Source of the DNA: Curvibacter microcysteis
GTDB lineage: Bacteria > Pseudomonadota > Gammaproteobacteria > Burkholderiales > Burkholderiaceae_C
DNA length: 64,000 nucleotides
Reading direction: 5' to 3'
Assembly (NCBI RefSeq): GCF_028649455.1
Contig: NZ_JAQSIO010000003.1
Coordinates: forward strand, 248,001-312,000
In this document: piece after piece, positions 26,487 through 37,626 of the stretch
How positions within the stretch are numbered: the first letter of the stretch is position 1
Layout of the letters: each line of letters begins with the position of its first letter
Translations under genes and position numbers: made by a program
The notes under the pieces: generated by a model
Told to the model about the DNA's origin: nothing
The model's input: only the letters and a program-made list of their open reading frames with translations
Databases searched by the model: none

Positions 26487-27143
26487 TCAGTCGCCCAGGT
26501 CGATGCGGGTGCTCAGCGGCACGCCGGCGGGCGCGGTGTAGGCGGCCAGCACCCAGGCGCGCTGGAGGTGTTGGGCCGCGTCTTGCAGCAGTTCGCGCAA
26601 AAAGTCGATTGAGTTCCTGTCCAGGGCCGCAAAGGGCTCGTCCATGAGGGTCAGCGCGCAGCCGCTGGCCAGGGTGGCCGCCAGCCAGACTTTGCGCCGG
26701 GTACCGGTGGAAAGCATGTAGAGCGATTTGTCCAGGTGCTGGGTCAGGTCCAGCCCGTCCACCAGGTCGCTCAGGGCCTCATCGCTGAAGCTGGCATGGC
26801 GCTGACGCGCCAGCTCAAAACACTGGGCAGGCCGCCAGTCATCCTGCCCCTCGGTCTGGTGGGGAAACCAGGCCACCTGGGGGCGCCAGGCGCTCGGGGC
26901 GACCTGGGGCGCCGTCCAGGCCAACGGGCCCAGTTGGAGTTGGCCGCGCTGAGGCGCGAGTTCACCAGCCAACAAGCGCAACAGGCTGGTCTTGCCCCGG
27001 CTTTCGCCACCACCAATCCAGGCCACGCCGGGGGCGATGGTGGCACTGAGTCCACTGAAGACGGGCACGGCAGGCTGGCGCGCCGCCGCAGGGTAGGCGA
27101 GGTGGAGGTCACGGATCAGCAGCAAAGAAGATGACGGGGTCAT
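26487..27143 (-). CDS. ABC transporter ATPase, CcmA-like, without visible permease
   Basis: This 218-residue ATPase carries a Walker A of the form GGESRGKTSLL (about residues 46-56), a Q-loop-like FPHQTEGQ, a divergent signature LSTGTRRKVWLA in place of LSGGQ, and Walker B ALTLMDEPFAALD. Length and pattern are nearest to CcmA-type ATPases (heme exporter) and short drug-type ATPases, but no ccm genes or permease are nearby, so the substrate is unknown. It is divergent from the radical SAM/B12-type gene. Confidence 0.8.
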   Translation of the reverse strand: MTPSSSLLLIRDLHLAYPAAARQPAVPVFSGLSATIAPGVAWIGGGESRGKTSLLRLLAGELAPQRGQLQLGPLAWTAPQVAPSAWRPQVAWFPHQTEGQDDWRPAQCFELARQRHASFSDEALSDLVDGLDLTQHLDKSLYMLSTGTRRKVWLAATLASGCALTLMDEPFAALDRNSIDFLRELLQDAAQHLQRAWVLAAYTAPAGVPLSTRIDLGD

Positions 27144-27248
27144 GGTGGCGAGGTGAAGTCAGTGAAGGCGGCTACGCCTATGATCATCGCATCCACAGAC
27201 GCCTGTTTTCAGCCGCGTCGTCCCTGTCCCTTGCCCCGTTCTTCGCTC

Positions 27249-29162
27249 ATGTCTGCTGCTCCCGTTCGCGTTTTGGCGCTCATCCCCCCGATGACGCAGC
27301 TCAACACGCCTTACCCCTCCACCGCTTATCTGACGGGTTTTTTGCGTGCCCAGGGGGTGCAGGCCGTGCAGGAGGACCTGGCTTTGGCGCTGGTGCTGCA
27401 GCTGTTTTCGCCTGCCGGTTTGCAGCAGGTGCGCGACCACATCGAAGCGGAGCCCGACCGCCCACAGACCGCCCGGGTGCAGCTGTTTCTATCGCAGTTT
27501 GACCGTTACCTGGCCACGCTGGCGCCCACCATGGCTTTCTTGCAGGGCCGGGACCTGACCCTGGCACACCGCATTGCCAGCCGGCAGTTTTTGCCCGAGG
27601 GGCCGCGTTTTGAGTCGCTGGAGGTGTATCTGGCCGAGGAGGGCGAAGACCCCTTGGCCTGGGCCTTCGGCGCCTTGGGTCAGCAAGACCGCGCCCGCCA
27701 CTTGGCCACGCTCTACCTCAATGACCTGGCGGACGTGCTGCGCGATGCGGTCGACCCGCGCTTTGAGTTTGTGCGCTATGCCGAGTCGCTGGCTGCGGCC
27801 CAGCCCACCTTCGACCCTTTGGCCCAGGCGCTGGCCGATCCGCACAACCTGGTGGACCGCACCCTGCATGCCTTGACTCTGGCCGCCATCGAGCGCCACG
27901 CGCCCACCGTGGTGCTGGTGTCCGTGCCCTTTCCAGGGGCGGTCTATGCTGCGTTTCGCATGGCCCAGAGCATCAAGGCGCAGCACCCGCACATCGTGAC
28001 GGTGCTGGGCGGAGGCTTTGTCAACACCGAGCTGCGTGAACTGGCCGACCCCCGCGTGTTCGACTACTTTGACTTTGTGACCCTGGACGCCGGCGAACGC
28101 CCCTTGCTGGCCTTGCTGGAGCATGTGCAGGGCCGGCGCTCGCAGCAGCGCCTGGTGCGCACCTTTGTGCGCGATGCCGACCGTGCGGCGGTGCGCTGGA
28201 TCAACTTCGCCGAGCCTGACGTGCCCTTTGAGCAGGTCGGCACCCCGACCTGGGACGGTCTGCCGTTGCAGCATTACCTGTCGCTGCTGGACATGCTCAA
28301 CCCCATGCACCGGCTGTGGAGTGACGGGCGCTGGAACAAGCTCACCGTGGCGCACGGCTGCTACTGGAAGAAATGCAGCTTTTGCGACGTCAGTCTGGAC
28401 TACATCTCGCGTTACGAGACCGCCAGTGCTGCCACCCTGGTGGACCGCATTGAAGCCATCGTGGCCGAGACCGGCCAGACCGGGTTTCACTTTGTGGACG
28501 AGGCCGCGCCACCCAAGTCGCTCAAAGCCCTGGCCCAGGAACTGCAGCAGCGAGGTACCTCCATCTCCTGGTGGGGCAACATCCGTTTTGAGAAGTCCTT
28601 CACGCCGGAGCTGTGCCAGCAATTGGCCGACAGTGGCTGCATCGCCATCTCCGGTGGACTGGAGGTGGCTTCGGACCGGTTGCTGACGCTGATGAAGAAA
28701 GGCGTCTCGGTCGAGCAGGTCGCGCGGGTCACGCGCAGCCTGACTGACGCGGGCATTCTGGTTCATGCCTACCTGATGTACGGTTTTCCGACCCAGACCG
28801 TGCAGGACACGGTGGATGCCTTGGAGTATGTGCGCCAGCTCTTTGAGAACGGCTGCATCCAGTCGGGCTTCTGGCACCGCTTTGTGTGCACCGTGCATTC
28901 ACCGGTGGGCCAGAACCCACAGGACTACGGCGTGACCTTGGTGCCGCTGCCGCCAGGGCAGTTTGCGCGCAATGACATTGCCTTCCGCGACCCCAGCGGC
29001 GTGGACCACGATGCCCTGGGCGTCGGTCTCAAGAAGGCCATCTACAACTACATGCACGGCATCGGTCTGGACCAGGATGTGCGGAGCTGGTTTGACTTCC
29101 ATGTGCCCAAAACCACGGTCAAGCGCCATCACATTGCGCGGGCCTTGGCCGCGCGGGCCTGA
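27249..29162 (+). CDS. Radical SAM protein with B12-binding-type N-terminal domain
   Basis: This 637-residue protein has an N-terminal region with a Rossmann-like segment (VVLVSVPFPGAVYAAFRMAQ, then VTVLGGGFVNTELREL, about residues 220-265) as in B12-binding radical SAM enzymes. I see no DxHxxG cobalamin-ligand motif. The radical SAM barrel starts with AHGCYWKKCSFCDVS (about residue 373). The cluster cysteines are spaced Cx4Cx2C instead of the usual Cx3Cx2C. Later segments WWGNIRFEKSF, CIAISGGLEVASDRLL and AYLMYGFPTQT are typical of the family. ATG 27249 is preferred over the start at 27153. Substrate is unknown. Confidence 0.85.
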   Translation: MSAAPVRVLALIPPMTQLNTPYPSTAYLTGFLRAQGVQAVQEDLALALVLQLFSPAGLQQVRDHIEAEPDRPQTARVQLFLSQFDRYLATLAPTMAFLQGRDLTLAHRIASRQFLPEGPRFESLEVYLAEEGEDPLAWAFGALGQQDRARHLATLYLNDLADVLRDAVDPRFEFVRYAESLAAAQPTFDPLAQALADPHNLVDRTLHALTLAAIERHAPTVVLVSVPFPGAVYAAFRMAQSIKAQHPHIVTVLGGGFVNTELRELADPRVFDYFDFVTLDAGERPLLALLEHVQGRRSQQRLVRTFVRDADRAAVRWINFAEPDVPFEQVGTPTWDGLPLQHYLSLLDMLNPMHRLWSDGRWNKLTVAHGCYWKKCSFCDVSLDYISRYETASAATLVDRIEAIVAETGQTGFHFVDEAAPPKSLKALAQELQQRGTSISWWGNIRFEKSFTPELCQQLADSGCIAISGGLEVASDRLLTLMKKGVSVEQVARVTRSLTDAGILVHAYLMYGFPTQTVQDTVDALEYVRQLFENGCIQSGFWHRFVCTVHSPVGQNPQDYGVTLVPLPPGQFARNDIAFRDPSGVDHDALGVGLKKAIYNYMHGIGLDQDVRSWFDFHVPKTTVKRHHIARALAARA

Positions 29163-29224
29163 GGGGCATTCGCTGGCGTCGCGGGGCGCGGTCGAAGATT
29201 TGAGCAAATAAAATGCTGATTTTT

Positions 29225-29240
29225 TTGATACTTGAATCAA
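29225..29240. promoter_or_regulatory. Inverted repeat in the promoter of the NTF2-like gene
   Basis: TTGATACTTGAATCAA is a TTGAT-N6-ATCAA palindrome about 73 bases before the gene. A second repeat, GATTG-TTT-CAATC, lies at 29256-29268. The surrounding sequence is AT-rich, unlike the neighbouring genes. The pair looks like operator sites for a dimeric repressor or activator. Confidence 0.45.
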
Positions 29241-29312
29241 ATTAGCTGTTTTGTTGATTGTTTCAATCGAATTTGGGAGAATTCCGCCTTCTCGAAGGAA
29301 AGAGGTTCGCTC

Positions 29313-29828
29313 ATGTCACTGACTTCCCGTGCTGCTTGGATCCATGCCCCGGTACCCGATCAAGGCGTCACCATGCGCACACGCCGCGCCTTGGCCCATT
29401 ATTTTGGTCAGGTTGAGCTTCGCGCCCCTGGCGTGGTCATGGCAGGGCTTTTCACGGAAGACCTGGTTTTCGACATCCCACAGCCTTCTGCGGCTATTCC
29501 GTGGTCAGGGGCTTTGCGCACACGCGAGGAATTGGCCACTTTCATTGATCGATACCGTGCCGATGTCCTACCGCAAAGCTTTGAATTGCGGCAGTTCATT
29601 GTCGAGGGATCGCATGCCATCGCCCTTGGCGAGCTGGTCATTTGGCTTCGGAAGACCCACCAGTACCTGCGCGTTGGGTTTGCATCGCACTACACGCTGC
29701 AAGACGACCTCGTCAGCCAACTCAAAATCTACGAACGCAGCCATGAATTGGATGGCGCCGAGCGAGAGGCCTTGGGACTGCCCGACAACCCCGAGGCCGT
29801 GTCCCATCAGGTCGGTGGTGTTTACTGA
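29313..29828 (+). CDS. NTF2/SnoaL-like protein
   Basis: This 171-residue protein has one NTF2-like fold region: a starting helix MRTRRALAHYFGQVELR, the strand pair LFTEDLVFDIPQPSAAIPWS with GALRTREELATFIDRYR, and the strands FIVEGSHAIALGELVIW and VGFASHYTLQDDLVSQLKIY. Members of this superfamily include isomerases, dehydratases and ligand-binding proteins, and no catalytic residue pattern can be named here. AAGGAAAGAGG about 8 bases upstream supports ATG 29313. The promoter region is AT-rich and contains two inverted repeats, so expression is probably regulated. Confidence 0.72.
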   Translation: MSLTSRAAWIHAPVPDQGVTMRTRRALAHYFGQVELRAPGVVMAGLFTEDLVFDIPQPSAAIPWSGALRTREELATFIDRYRADVLPQSFELRQFIVEGSHAIALGELVIWLRKTHQYLRVGFASHYTLQDDLVSQLKIYERSHELDGAEREALGLPDNPEAVSHQVGGVY

Positions 29829-29956
29829 GCTTGCCAAGCTTGCGAATCGGCCCGTGCCTTGGCGGGCCCCTTGATTAGCCCTGCAAAGCGTACTGGCAAG
29901 GGCAGGCCGGGCGACCCCACCGGTAAAATAAAGGGTTACCCCCAAGAAGCACCTGC

Positions 29957-32368
<2,412 letters not shown>

Positions 32369-32488
32369 GCCTGTGCCGGAATCTGCCGACGCCTGGGGGA
32401 ACTCGGGGTTTGGCCGGTCGAGTTGAAGCGAAAGCGGGCGCCTGCCCGCCCCTAGGATGGCAGGCTTCAACTTTCGCCAGGCGACGCC

Positions 32489-33388
32489 GTGAAGTGGGCC
32501 ATCCTCAGTTTGTTTGTCTTGACTACCTTGGTGGTGCATTTTCGGGGGCGGGTTCGCCTGGGGGCGTTCCGCCAGATCACCGACCACTCCACCTTTTTTG
32601 CGCCGGTCAATGTGCTGCTCTACAGCCTGTCCCAGGTGCCTAACCAGCCCTATCTAGCGGCCAGCCACTTTCCCGAAATGCAGTTGCTGGTGCAGCATTG
32701 GCAGGCGATCCGCGACGAGGGCTTGCACCTGGCCGAACTCGGGCGCATCAAGGCCTCTGACGGCTACAACGACATCGGCTTCAATTCCTTTTTTCGCACC
32801 GGCTGGAAGCGTTTCTACCTGAAGTGGTACGACCAACCGCATCCCTCAGCACAACAGCTGTGCCCAGTCACGGTGGGCTTGCTGCAGCAAGCGCCCTCGG
32901 TCAAGGCGGCGATGTTCGCGCACCTGCCGCCAGGCGCGCGCCTGGTGCGTCACCGAGACCCCTACGCCGGCTCGATCCGTTTTCACCTTGGGTTGGCCAC
33001 GCCCAATGACGAGCGCTGCTTCATCGAGGTCGATGGTCAGCGCTACAGCTGGCGCGATGGCGAGGCGGTGTTTTTCGACGAGACCTACCTCCACCACGCC
33101 GAAAACCAGACCGAGCAGGACCGGCTGATCCTCTTTTGTGATGTCGAGCGGCCTGTCGCGGGCGCTTGGCTGCGCGCTTTCAACCGCTGGTTTGGGCGCC
33201 ATGTGGTGGGAGCGGCCAGCTCACCCAACACGGCGGTGGACCACACCGGTGGCTTGAACCGCTTCTTTGCCGTGGCCTACCTGGCGCGTGTCTGGGGCAA
33301 GGGGCTCAAAGCGCGCAACCGCACGCTGTACTACCTGCTGAAGTGGCTGATCCTCGGTGGCTTGCTGGCGCTCTTGCTATGGGTTTGA
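32489..33388 (+). CDS. lpxO: Aspartyl/asparaginyl beta-hydroxylase family, LpxO-like
   Basis: This 299-residue Fe(II)/2-oxoglutarate dioxygenase has an N-terminal membrane anchor and a C-terminal hydrophobic segment (about 278-297). The HxD iron ligands are in VRHRDPYAGSIRFHLGL and the distal His in ETYLHHAENQT. LpxO hydroxylates the 3'-secondary acyl chain of lipid A, changing outer-membrane properties. The two membrane segments with a cytoplasmic catalytic core fit LpxO better than soluble asparaginyl hydroxylases. The start is GTG at 32489. The gene precedes a two-component system, but no operon link is evident. Confidence 0.85.
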   Translation: MKWAILSLFVLTTLVVHFRGRVRLGAFRQITDHSTFFAPVNVLLYSLSQVPNQPYLAASHFPEMQLLVQHWQAIRDEGLHLAELGRIKASDGYNDIGFNSFFRTGWKRFYLKWYDQPHPSAQQLCPVTVGLLQQAPSVKAAMFAHLPPGARLVRHRDPYAGSIRFHLGLATPNDERCFIEVDGQRYSWRDGEAVFFDETYLHHAENQTEQDRLILFCDVERPVAGAWLRAFNRWFGRHVVGAASSPNTAVDHTGGLNRFFAVAYLARVWGKGLKARNRTLYYLLKWLILGGLLALLLWV

Positions 33389-33458
33389 CCGGGCACGCCG
33401 GCACCGGGGGGCGGGCGCACCGCCTCGGGCGATGCCCTGAGGGGTGCAAAATCGGGCG

Positions 33459-34955
33459 ATGCACGTCCGCTCTCATTGGTCCCGACACGCGCCCTGGCTG
33501 GCCGCTGGCCTGTTCGCTTGCCTCGGTGTCGTGGCCCTGCTGCAGTGGCGCGTGGCGCAGTTGCACGAGGAATTCGACACCCAGGCCCGCATTGCCCACC
33601 GCCTGCTGAGCCAGCGGGTGGTGCAGCACGACGCCATTTTGGCCACCCTGGCCACGGTGGGGATGGGCTCCGCCGCACCGCCTTCCTTGGCGCTGTCAGG
33701 TCTGCAGGCCTTGTCCAAGGTCTACCCGCAAATCGTGCAAGTGCGCCAACGCTTGGCGGGCCAGTCTTGGCCGGCTGACTGGGCGTGCGCAGAGGCGGCC
33801 GAGCGCAGCTCGCGCGCGCAGTCGCAGCCTGCGCTGTGCATGGACGCGCGTGATTGGGCCCAAGGGCGCTATGGGCTGGTCGCCGCGGCCGGGCCGGGGG
33901 CCTATGCCTTGCAAATCGATCTGCTGCAAACCGTGCCTTGGGAGGAGTGGCCTTTTCCCGCGCAGGGCAGTCCCGTCACCGTCCGCTTGGCCTTGCCGGG
34001 GTGGCCGGCATTCTCCTTGAGCGCTCGGTCGGATGGTTTTGAGGGCGCTGTCTGGCGTTTTGACTTTGAGAAAAAGCTCGCGGCGGAGAGCCAGCCCTTC
34101 AAAGTGGTGCTGCAAGGTCGCGTGGGCTGGGCGGACTGGCCCTGGATCGGGTTGGGGGCTTGGCTGGCGCTGGTGCTGGGCGCCAGCGTCTTGTGGCGGG
34201 CTTGGCGTGGGCAGGCGCAAGCCCGACGACGTGCTGAGGAGCTGCTGCGCCTGGGACAGGTGAGTCGCCTCAACACCCTGGGCGAATTGGCCGCTGGCCT
34301 GGCCCATGAGCTCAACCAGCCGCTGACGGCCATCCTGGCCAACACCCGGGCGGGAGCGCGTTTGCTGGATGAGGAAGCGCCCGAACTGCCTCTGGTGCGC
34401 GAGGCCATGGCCCAGGCTGTTCAGCAAGCGCGCCGTGCTGCCGACGTGGTGGGGCGCTTGCGCCGTGTGGTCGAGCGACCGGCCCTGGGCCAGGCGCTGC
34501 AAGCCCTTGACCTGGAGGCCTGTGTGCGGGGGGCCCTGCATTTGCTGGAACCAGAGCTGCTACGGCGCCAAGTTCAGGCGGAGTTGATCCTGTCCTCACC
34601 GGTGCCCGCCGTGCTGGCCGACCCCGTGGCGGTCGAGCAAATCGTGCACAACCTGCTCATGAACGCCTTGCAGGCGCTGGACAGCACGCCGACCGCCTCG
34701 GGCCGCATCACGCTGCGCCTGGTCGCCCAAGGCCCGATGGGGGCTCTGCGCGTGACAGACAATGGCCCTGGCCTGAGTCCTGAGGTCATGACGCGCTTGT
34801 TTCAACCCTTCTTCAGCACCCGGGAAGGGGGTTTGGGCTTGGGGCTGAGCCTGTGCGAGACCCTGGCTTCGGGGATGGGGGGCTCGCTGACGGCGGCACA
34901 GGCCTCGCCTCGGGGCGCTGAATTTACCCTTTCATTACCGCTGGCCTCGCCATGA
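33459..34955 (+). CDS. Sensor histidine kinase (DctS/FixL-like class)
   Basis: This 498-residue kinase has a signal-anchor (about residues 13-32), an extracytoplasmic sensor region to about residue 225, a second transmembrane segment (about 228-248) and a kinase core. The H-box is LAAGLAHELNQPLTAILANT, the N-box IVHNLLMNALQALD, and the G-boxes RVTDNGPGLSPEV and GGLGLGLSLCETL. The HELNQPL motif is typical of kinases that pair with FixJ-type regulators. A CAAAAT hexamer at 33447-33452 sits close to the ATG. The stop overlaps the start of the response regulator by four bases (ATGA), so the pair is translationally coupled. Confidence 0.92.
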   Translation: MHVRSHWSRHAPWLAAGLFACLGVVALLQWRVAQLHEEFDTQARIAHRLLSQRVVQHDAILATLATVGMGSAAPPSLALSGLQALSKVYPQIVQVRQRLAGQSWPADWACAEAAERSSRAQSQPALCMDARDWAQGRYGLVAAAGPGAYALQIDLLQTVPWEEWPFPAQGSPVTVRLALPGWPAFSLSARSDGFEGAVWRFDFEKKLAAESQPFKVVLQGRVGWADWPWIGLGAWLALVLGASVLWRAWRGQAQARRRAEELLRLGQVSRLNTLGELAAGLAHELNQPLTAILANTRAGARLLDEEAPELPLVREAMAQAVQQARRAADVVGRLRRVVERPALGQALQALDLEACVRGALHLLEPELLRRQVQAELILSSPVPAVLADPVAVEQIVHNLLMNALQALDSTPTASGRITLRLVAQGPMGALRVTDNGPGLSPEVMTRLFQPFFSTREGGLGLGLSLCETLASGMGGSLTAAQASPRGAEFTLSLPLASP

Positions 34956-35605
34956 ACACCACGCTGTCTCCTGTGATCCACCTGATCGACGACGATGAGG
35001 CCGTGCGCGCCAGCCTGGCCTTGCTGATCGGCACCGTTGGCCTGCGGGTCTGCACCTGGGCCGACCCGCAGGCTTTCATGGCGGAGTTCGACCGTGAGGG
35101 CATTGGCGCCATCGTGCTCGATGTGCGCATGCCGGGCATCAGTGGCCTGAGCCTGTTGGACAGCTTGGTGGCCCAGGGGGTGGACCAGCCCGTGATCATG
35201 CTGACCGGGCATGGCACGGTGGATTTGTGCCGCCGGGCGTTCAAGGCGGGCGCCACGGAGTTTCTCGAAAAGCCTGTCGATGACGAACTGCTGATCGACA
35301 CCTTGCAGGCGTCGGTGCGCCAGCACGTGAAATCGCGCCAACGTTGGCAGGCTGACCGCAGTGCGCGCCAACGGTTCGCCCAGCTGTCAGCGCGTGAGCG
35401 CGAGGTGCTGGGCCTGATCGTGCAGGGGCTGACCAACAAGGAGATCGGACGTGCCTTGGCCCTGTCGCCACGCACGGTTGAAACCCACCGCGCCAATGTG
35501 TTCGCCAAACTCGAAGCGCAGTCCCTGGCCCAGTTGATTCGCGGCTACGCCGAACTGGTCGAGACCCTGGCTGCGGTGGAGGGGGCTACGCCAGCGGCTC
35601 CGTAG
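34952..35605 (+). CDS. FixJ/NarL-type response regulator
   Basis: This 217-residue regulator has a receiver domain (HLIDDDEAVRASLALLIG, phosphoacceptor Asp in AIVLDVRMPGISGLSLLDSL, switch Thr in PVIMLTGHGTV and Lys in EFLEKPVDDE). A LuxR-type helix-turn-helix follows at the C-terminus (LSAREREVLGLIVQGLTNKE then ALSPRTVETHRANVFAKL). It is the partner of the upstream kinase. The gene immediately downstream, an exported HbpS/GlcG-like protein, is a likely target or sensor accessory. Confidence 0.94.
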   Translation: MNTTLSPVIHLIDDDEAVRASLALLIGTVGLRVCTWADPQAFMAEFDREGIGAIVLDVRMPGISGLSLLDSLVAQGVDQPVIMLTGHGTVDLCRRAFKAGATEFLEKPVDDELLIDTLQASVRQHVKSRQRWQADRSARQRFAQLSAREREVLGLIVQGLTNKEIGRALALSPRTVETHRANVFAKLEAQSLAQLIRGYAELVETLAAVEGATPAAP

Positions 35606-35727
35606 TTCTACGCAGGCGCACGCGTAGGCGCCCGAATGGACGGGGCAGGACTCGTTTTCTAAAGTAGCGGCACGGTGCTTGGCACCGCTTCCTTCGGCCT
35701 TCCGGCCCCTACCTTTTTGGAGACACC

Positions 35728-36216
35728 ATGAAAAAACCTTTGGCCCTGATCACTGTGGCGCTGTGCATGGCGGGCGCGGCCCAGGCCCAAGCGGTGCGCA
35801 CCGAGCGCAACATGTCCTTGGAACTGGCCAACCAAATTGCCGCCGCCAGCGTGGCGAGTTGCGCTGCCAATGGCTACGCCGTCACGGCCACCGTGGTGGA
35901 CCGCTCTGGCAGTGTCCGCGCCGTGCAGCGCGCGGACCTGGCGGGCCCCCACACCCTGGGCGCGAGCGAGCAAAAAGCCTTCACCTCGGCCTCGGCCAAA
36001 AACACCACCCTGGCGATGATGGAAAACGCCCAAAAGAACCCTGCCGCCGCCAACCTGGTGCACATCCCTGGTTTTCTGCTGGTTGGCGGTGGCGTGCCCA
36101 TCAAGGTCGGAAACGAAACCATTGGTGCGGTGGGCGTGGGTGGCGCACCGGGGGGGCACTTGGATGAGCAGTGCGCCCAGGCAGCGCTGGACAAGGTCAA
36201 AGACCTGCTCAAGTAA
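35728..36216 (+). CDS. Exported HbpS/GlcG (DUF336) family protein
   Basis: This 162-residue protein has a signal peptide cleaved after AAQAQA (about residue 22). The mature part is one HbpS/GlcG domain: LELANQIAAASVASCAANGY, VTATVVDRSGSVRAVQR, the SEQKAFTSASAKNTT helix, NLVHIPGFLLVGGGVPIKVG and IGAVGVGGAPGGHLDEQCAQ. HbpS of Streptomyces binds heme and modulates the SenS-SenR two-component system from outside the membrane. This gene lies 122 bases after a two-component pair on the same strand, so the same type of partnership is plausible. GGAGA precedes the ATG. Ligand is not known here. Confidence 0.85.
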   Translation: MKKPLALITVALCMAGAAQAQAVRTERNMSLELANQIAAASVASCAANGYAVTATVVDRSGSVRAVQRADLAGPHTLGASEQKAFTSASAKNTTLAMMENAQKNPAAANLVHIPGFLLVGGGVPIKVGNETIGAVGVGGAPGGHLDEQCAQAALDKVKDLLK

Positions 36217-36371
36217 ACCGCGTTGGGTGGCGTGGCAGCACAGCGCGGAGCGGCTGCTCGTTCGTGCTTTCGCTGTGTGTGAATTCCTCCCGCGAACACC
36301 CCCGTGGGATGGGGGTAAGCGGTCAGGAAACTTGGCTGAATGGTCAATCAACTTCATAATTCTTGACACTT

Positions 36372-36857
36372 ATGAAGAAGACCATTGCTGCAGCCCTGGG
36401 AGGGGCTCTGTTGGCGCTGGCAGCCACCAGTTTGGTGGACGCAGCGCTTTATTTGAAACGGGCCGAGCCCGCCTCGGACGGCTCGGTGCACCGGCCCCTG
36501 TCCGAATTCCAGGTCAACCCGGAGTGGGTGATCGATGGCAAGCCCAATTTTCGGGCGACGGAAATTAGGCGCTCACACGATGGGCGGACCACCACGGGCT
36601 TGTGGGCCTGTGATGGCCCCAGCACTTTTGAGTGGCATTTCTGGATTGATGAAACCGTGCACCTGCTCGAGGGCGAGGTGCAAGTCACCTACCAGGGCCG
36701 CCAGTTCACCCTGAAGCCGGGCGACACGGCGACCTTTTTGGCCGGCACGCGAGCGACTTGGCACGTGCCGCAATTGGCCCGCAAGGCCTTCAGCCTGCAC
36801 GAGCCGGGTCGCTTGATTCGCCTGTGGCGGCGCTTGAATCTCAGCACCCAGGCGTGA
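36372..36857 (+). CDS. Cupin-domain protein with N-terminal membrane anchor
   Basis: This 161-residue protein has a Lys-Lys start and a hydrophobic signal or anchor (about residues 4-25). It ends in a single cupin barrel: GLWACDGPSTFEWHFWIDET, then VHLLEGEVQVTYQGRQFTL and PGDTATFLAGTRATWHVPQL. The metal-binding residues of motif 1 are only partly conserved, with a Trp-His-Phe-Trp string in place of the usual GxxxxHxH. The closest pattern is the DUF861/ureidoglycine-aminohydrolase-like group. Exported, membrane-anchored cupins of this kind have no established role. It is closed by the bidirectional hairpin at 36871-36903. Confidence 0.75.
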   Translation: MKKTIAAALGGALLALAATSLVDAALYLKRAEPASDGSVHRPLSEFQVNPEWVIDGKPNFRATEIRRSHDGRTTTGLWACDGPSTFEWHFWIDETVHLLEGEVQVTYQGRQFTLKPGDTATFLAGTRATWHVPQLARKAFSLHEPGRLIRLWRRLNLSTQA

Positions 36858-36870
36858 CGCGGGGGGTATC

Positions 36871-36903
36871 AAGCAAAACGGCCCTTGACGGGCCGTTTTG
36901 CTT
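36871..36903. terminator. Bidirectional terminator between cupin gene and azoR
   Basis: AAGCAAAACGGCCC and GGGCCGTTTTGCTT form a perfect 14-bp inverted repeat with a 5-base loop. Both strands read through to a TTTT run, so the structure can end both convergent transcripts. Confidence 0.75.
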
Positions 36904-36939
36904 GACAGGGAGGCCGGGCCCATGGGCCCAGGGATGGCT

Positions 36940-37557
36940 TTACGCCAAGGCGGCGATCTCTGCCTGGGCCGAGGCCAGTGCTTCGCTCTTGACCGCGTCC
37001 CCCATGGCCAGGCCCTCGGCGCGCACGATGCTTACATCGCGAATGCCGAGGAAGCCGAACACCGTGGTCAGGTAGGTTTCTTGGTGTTCCATGGCACGAC
37101 CGGCTTCCGAGGTGGCGTACTTGCCGCCGCGTGTGGACACCACGACCACCTTCTTGCCGCCTGCCAGGCCTTCAGGGCCGTTGGCGGTGTAGCGGAAGGT
37201 GCGACCGGCCTGGCAGATGCGGTCGATCCAGGCCTTCAGTTGGCTGGGGATGCTGAAGTTGTACAGCGGCGCCCCCACCACGATCACGTCAGCGGCCAGG
37301 AATTGGCTCACCAGGGCTTCCGAGATCGCGTTTTCTTGTTGCTGCACGGCACTCAGTTCGGCCGTGCCAGCGGGCAGGCGAAAGCCCAGCGAATCCATGT
37401 TCAGGTGGTTGGGGGCTTGGGTCGCCAGGTCCAGGTAGCTCACCTCGAGGTCGGCATGGCTGGCCTTCCATTGGGCCACGGTCTGGGCCGTGAGTTGACG
37501 CGACACGGAGTTGTCGCCAAGGACGCTGGAGTCAATGTGAAGCAGTTTCATGGTCAA
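36940..37557 (-). CDS. azoR: FMN-dependent NADH-azoreductase AzoR
   Basis: This 205-residue flavodoxin-fold oxidoreductase has the N-terminal phosphate loop [20 protein letters not shown], the loop [20 protein letters not shown] and the [10 protein letters not shown] segment that contact FMN. AzoR reduces azo bonds and quinones with NADH and is thought to protect cells from thiol and quinone stress. It is transcribed alone. In front of it, at 37627-37642, a perfect TCAATT-N4-AATTGA palindrome probably binds a regulator, since azoR genes are commonly induced by LysR- or MarR-type proteins; no such gene is adjacent. Confidence 0.93.
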   Translation of the reverse strand: MTMKLLHIDSSVLGDNSVSRQLTAQTVAQWKASHADLEVSYLDLATQAPNHLNMDSLGFRLPAGTAELSAVQQQENAISEALVSQFLAADVIVVGAPLYNFSIPSQLKAWIDRICQAGRTFRYTANGPEGLAGGKKVVVVSTRGGKYATSEAGRAMEHQETYLTTVFGFLGIRDVSIVRAEGLAMGDAVKSEALASAQAEIAALA

Positions 37558-37626
37558 TCCTGAGGTGTTGAATGCCGCTGGGGCGATGGGAATATTGTCC
37601 AGGCCGATCCAATCTTTGATAAGCCG

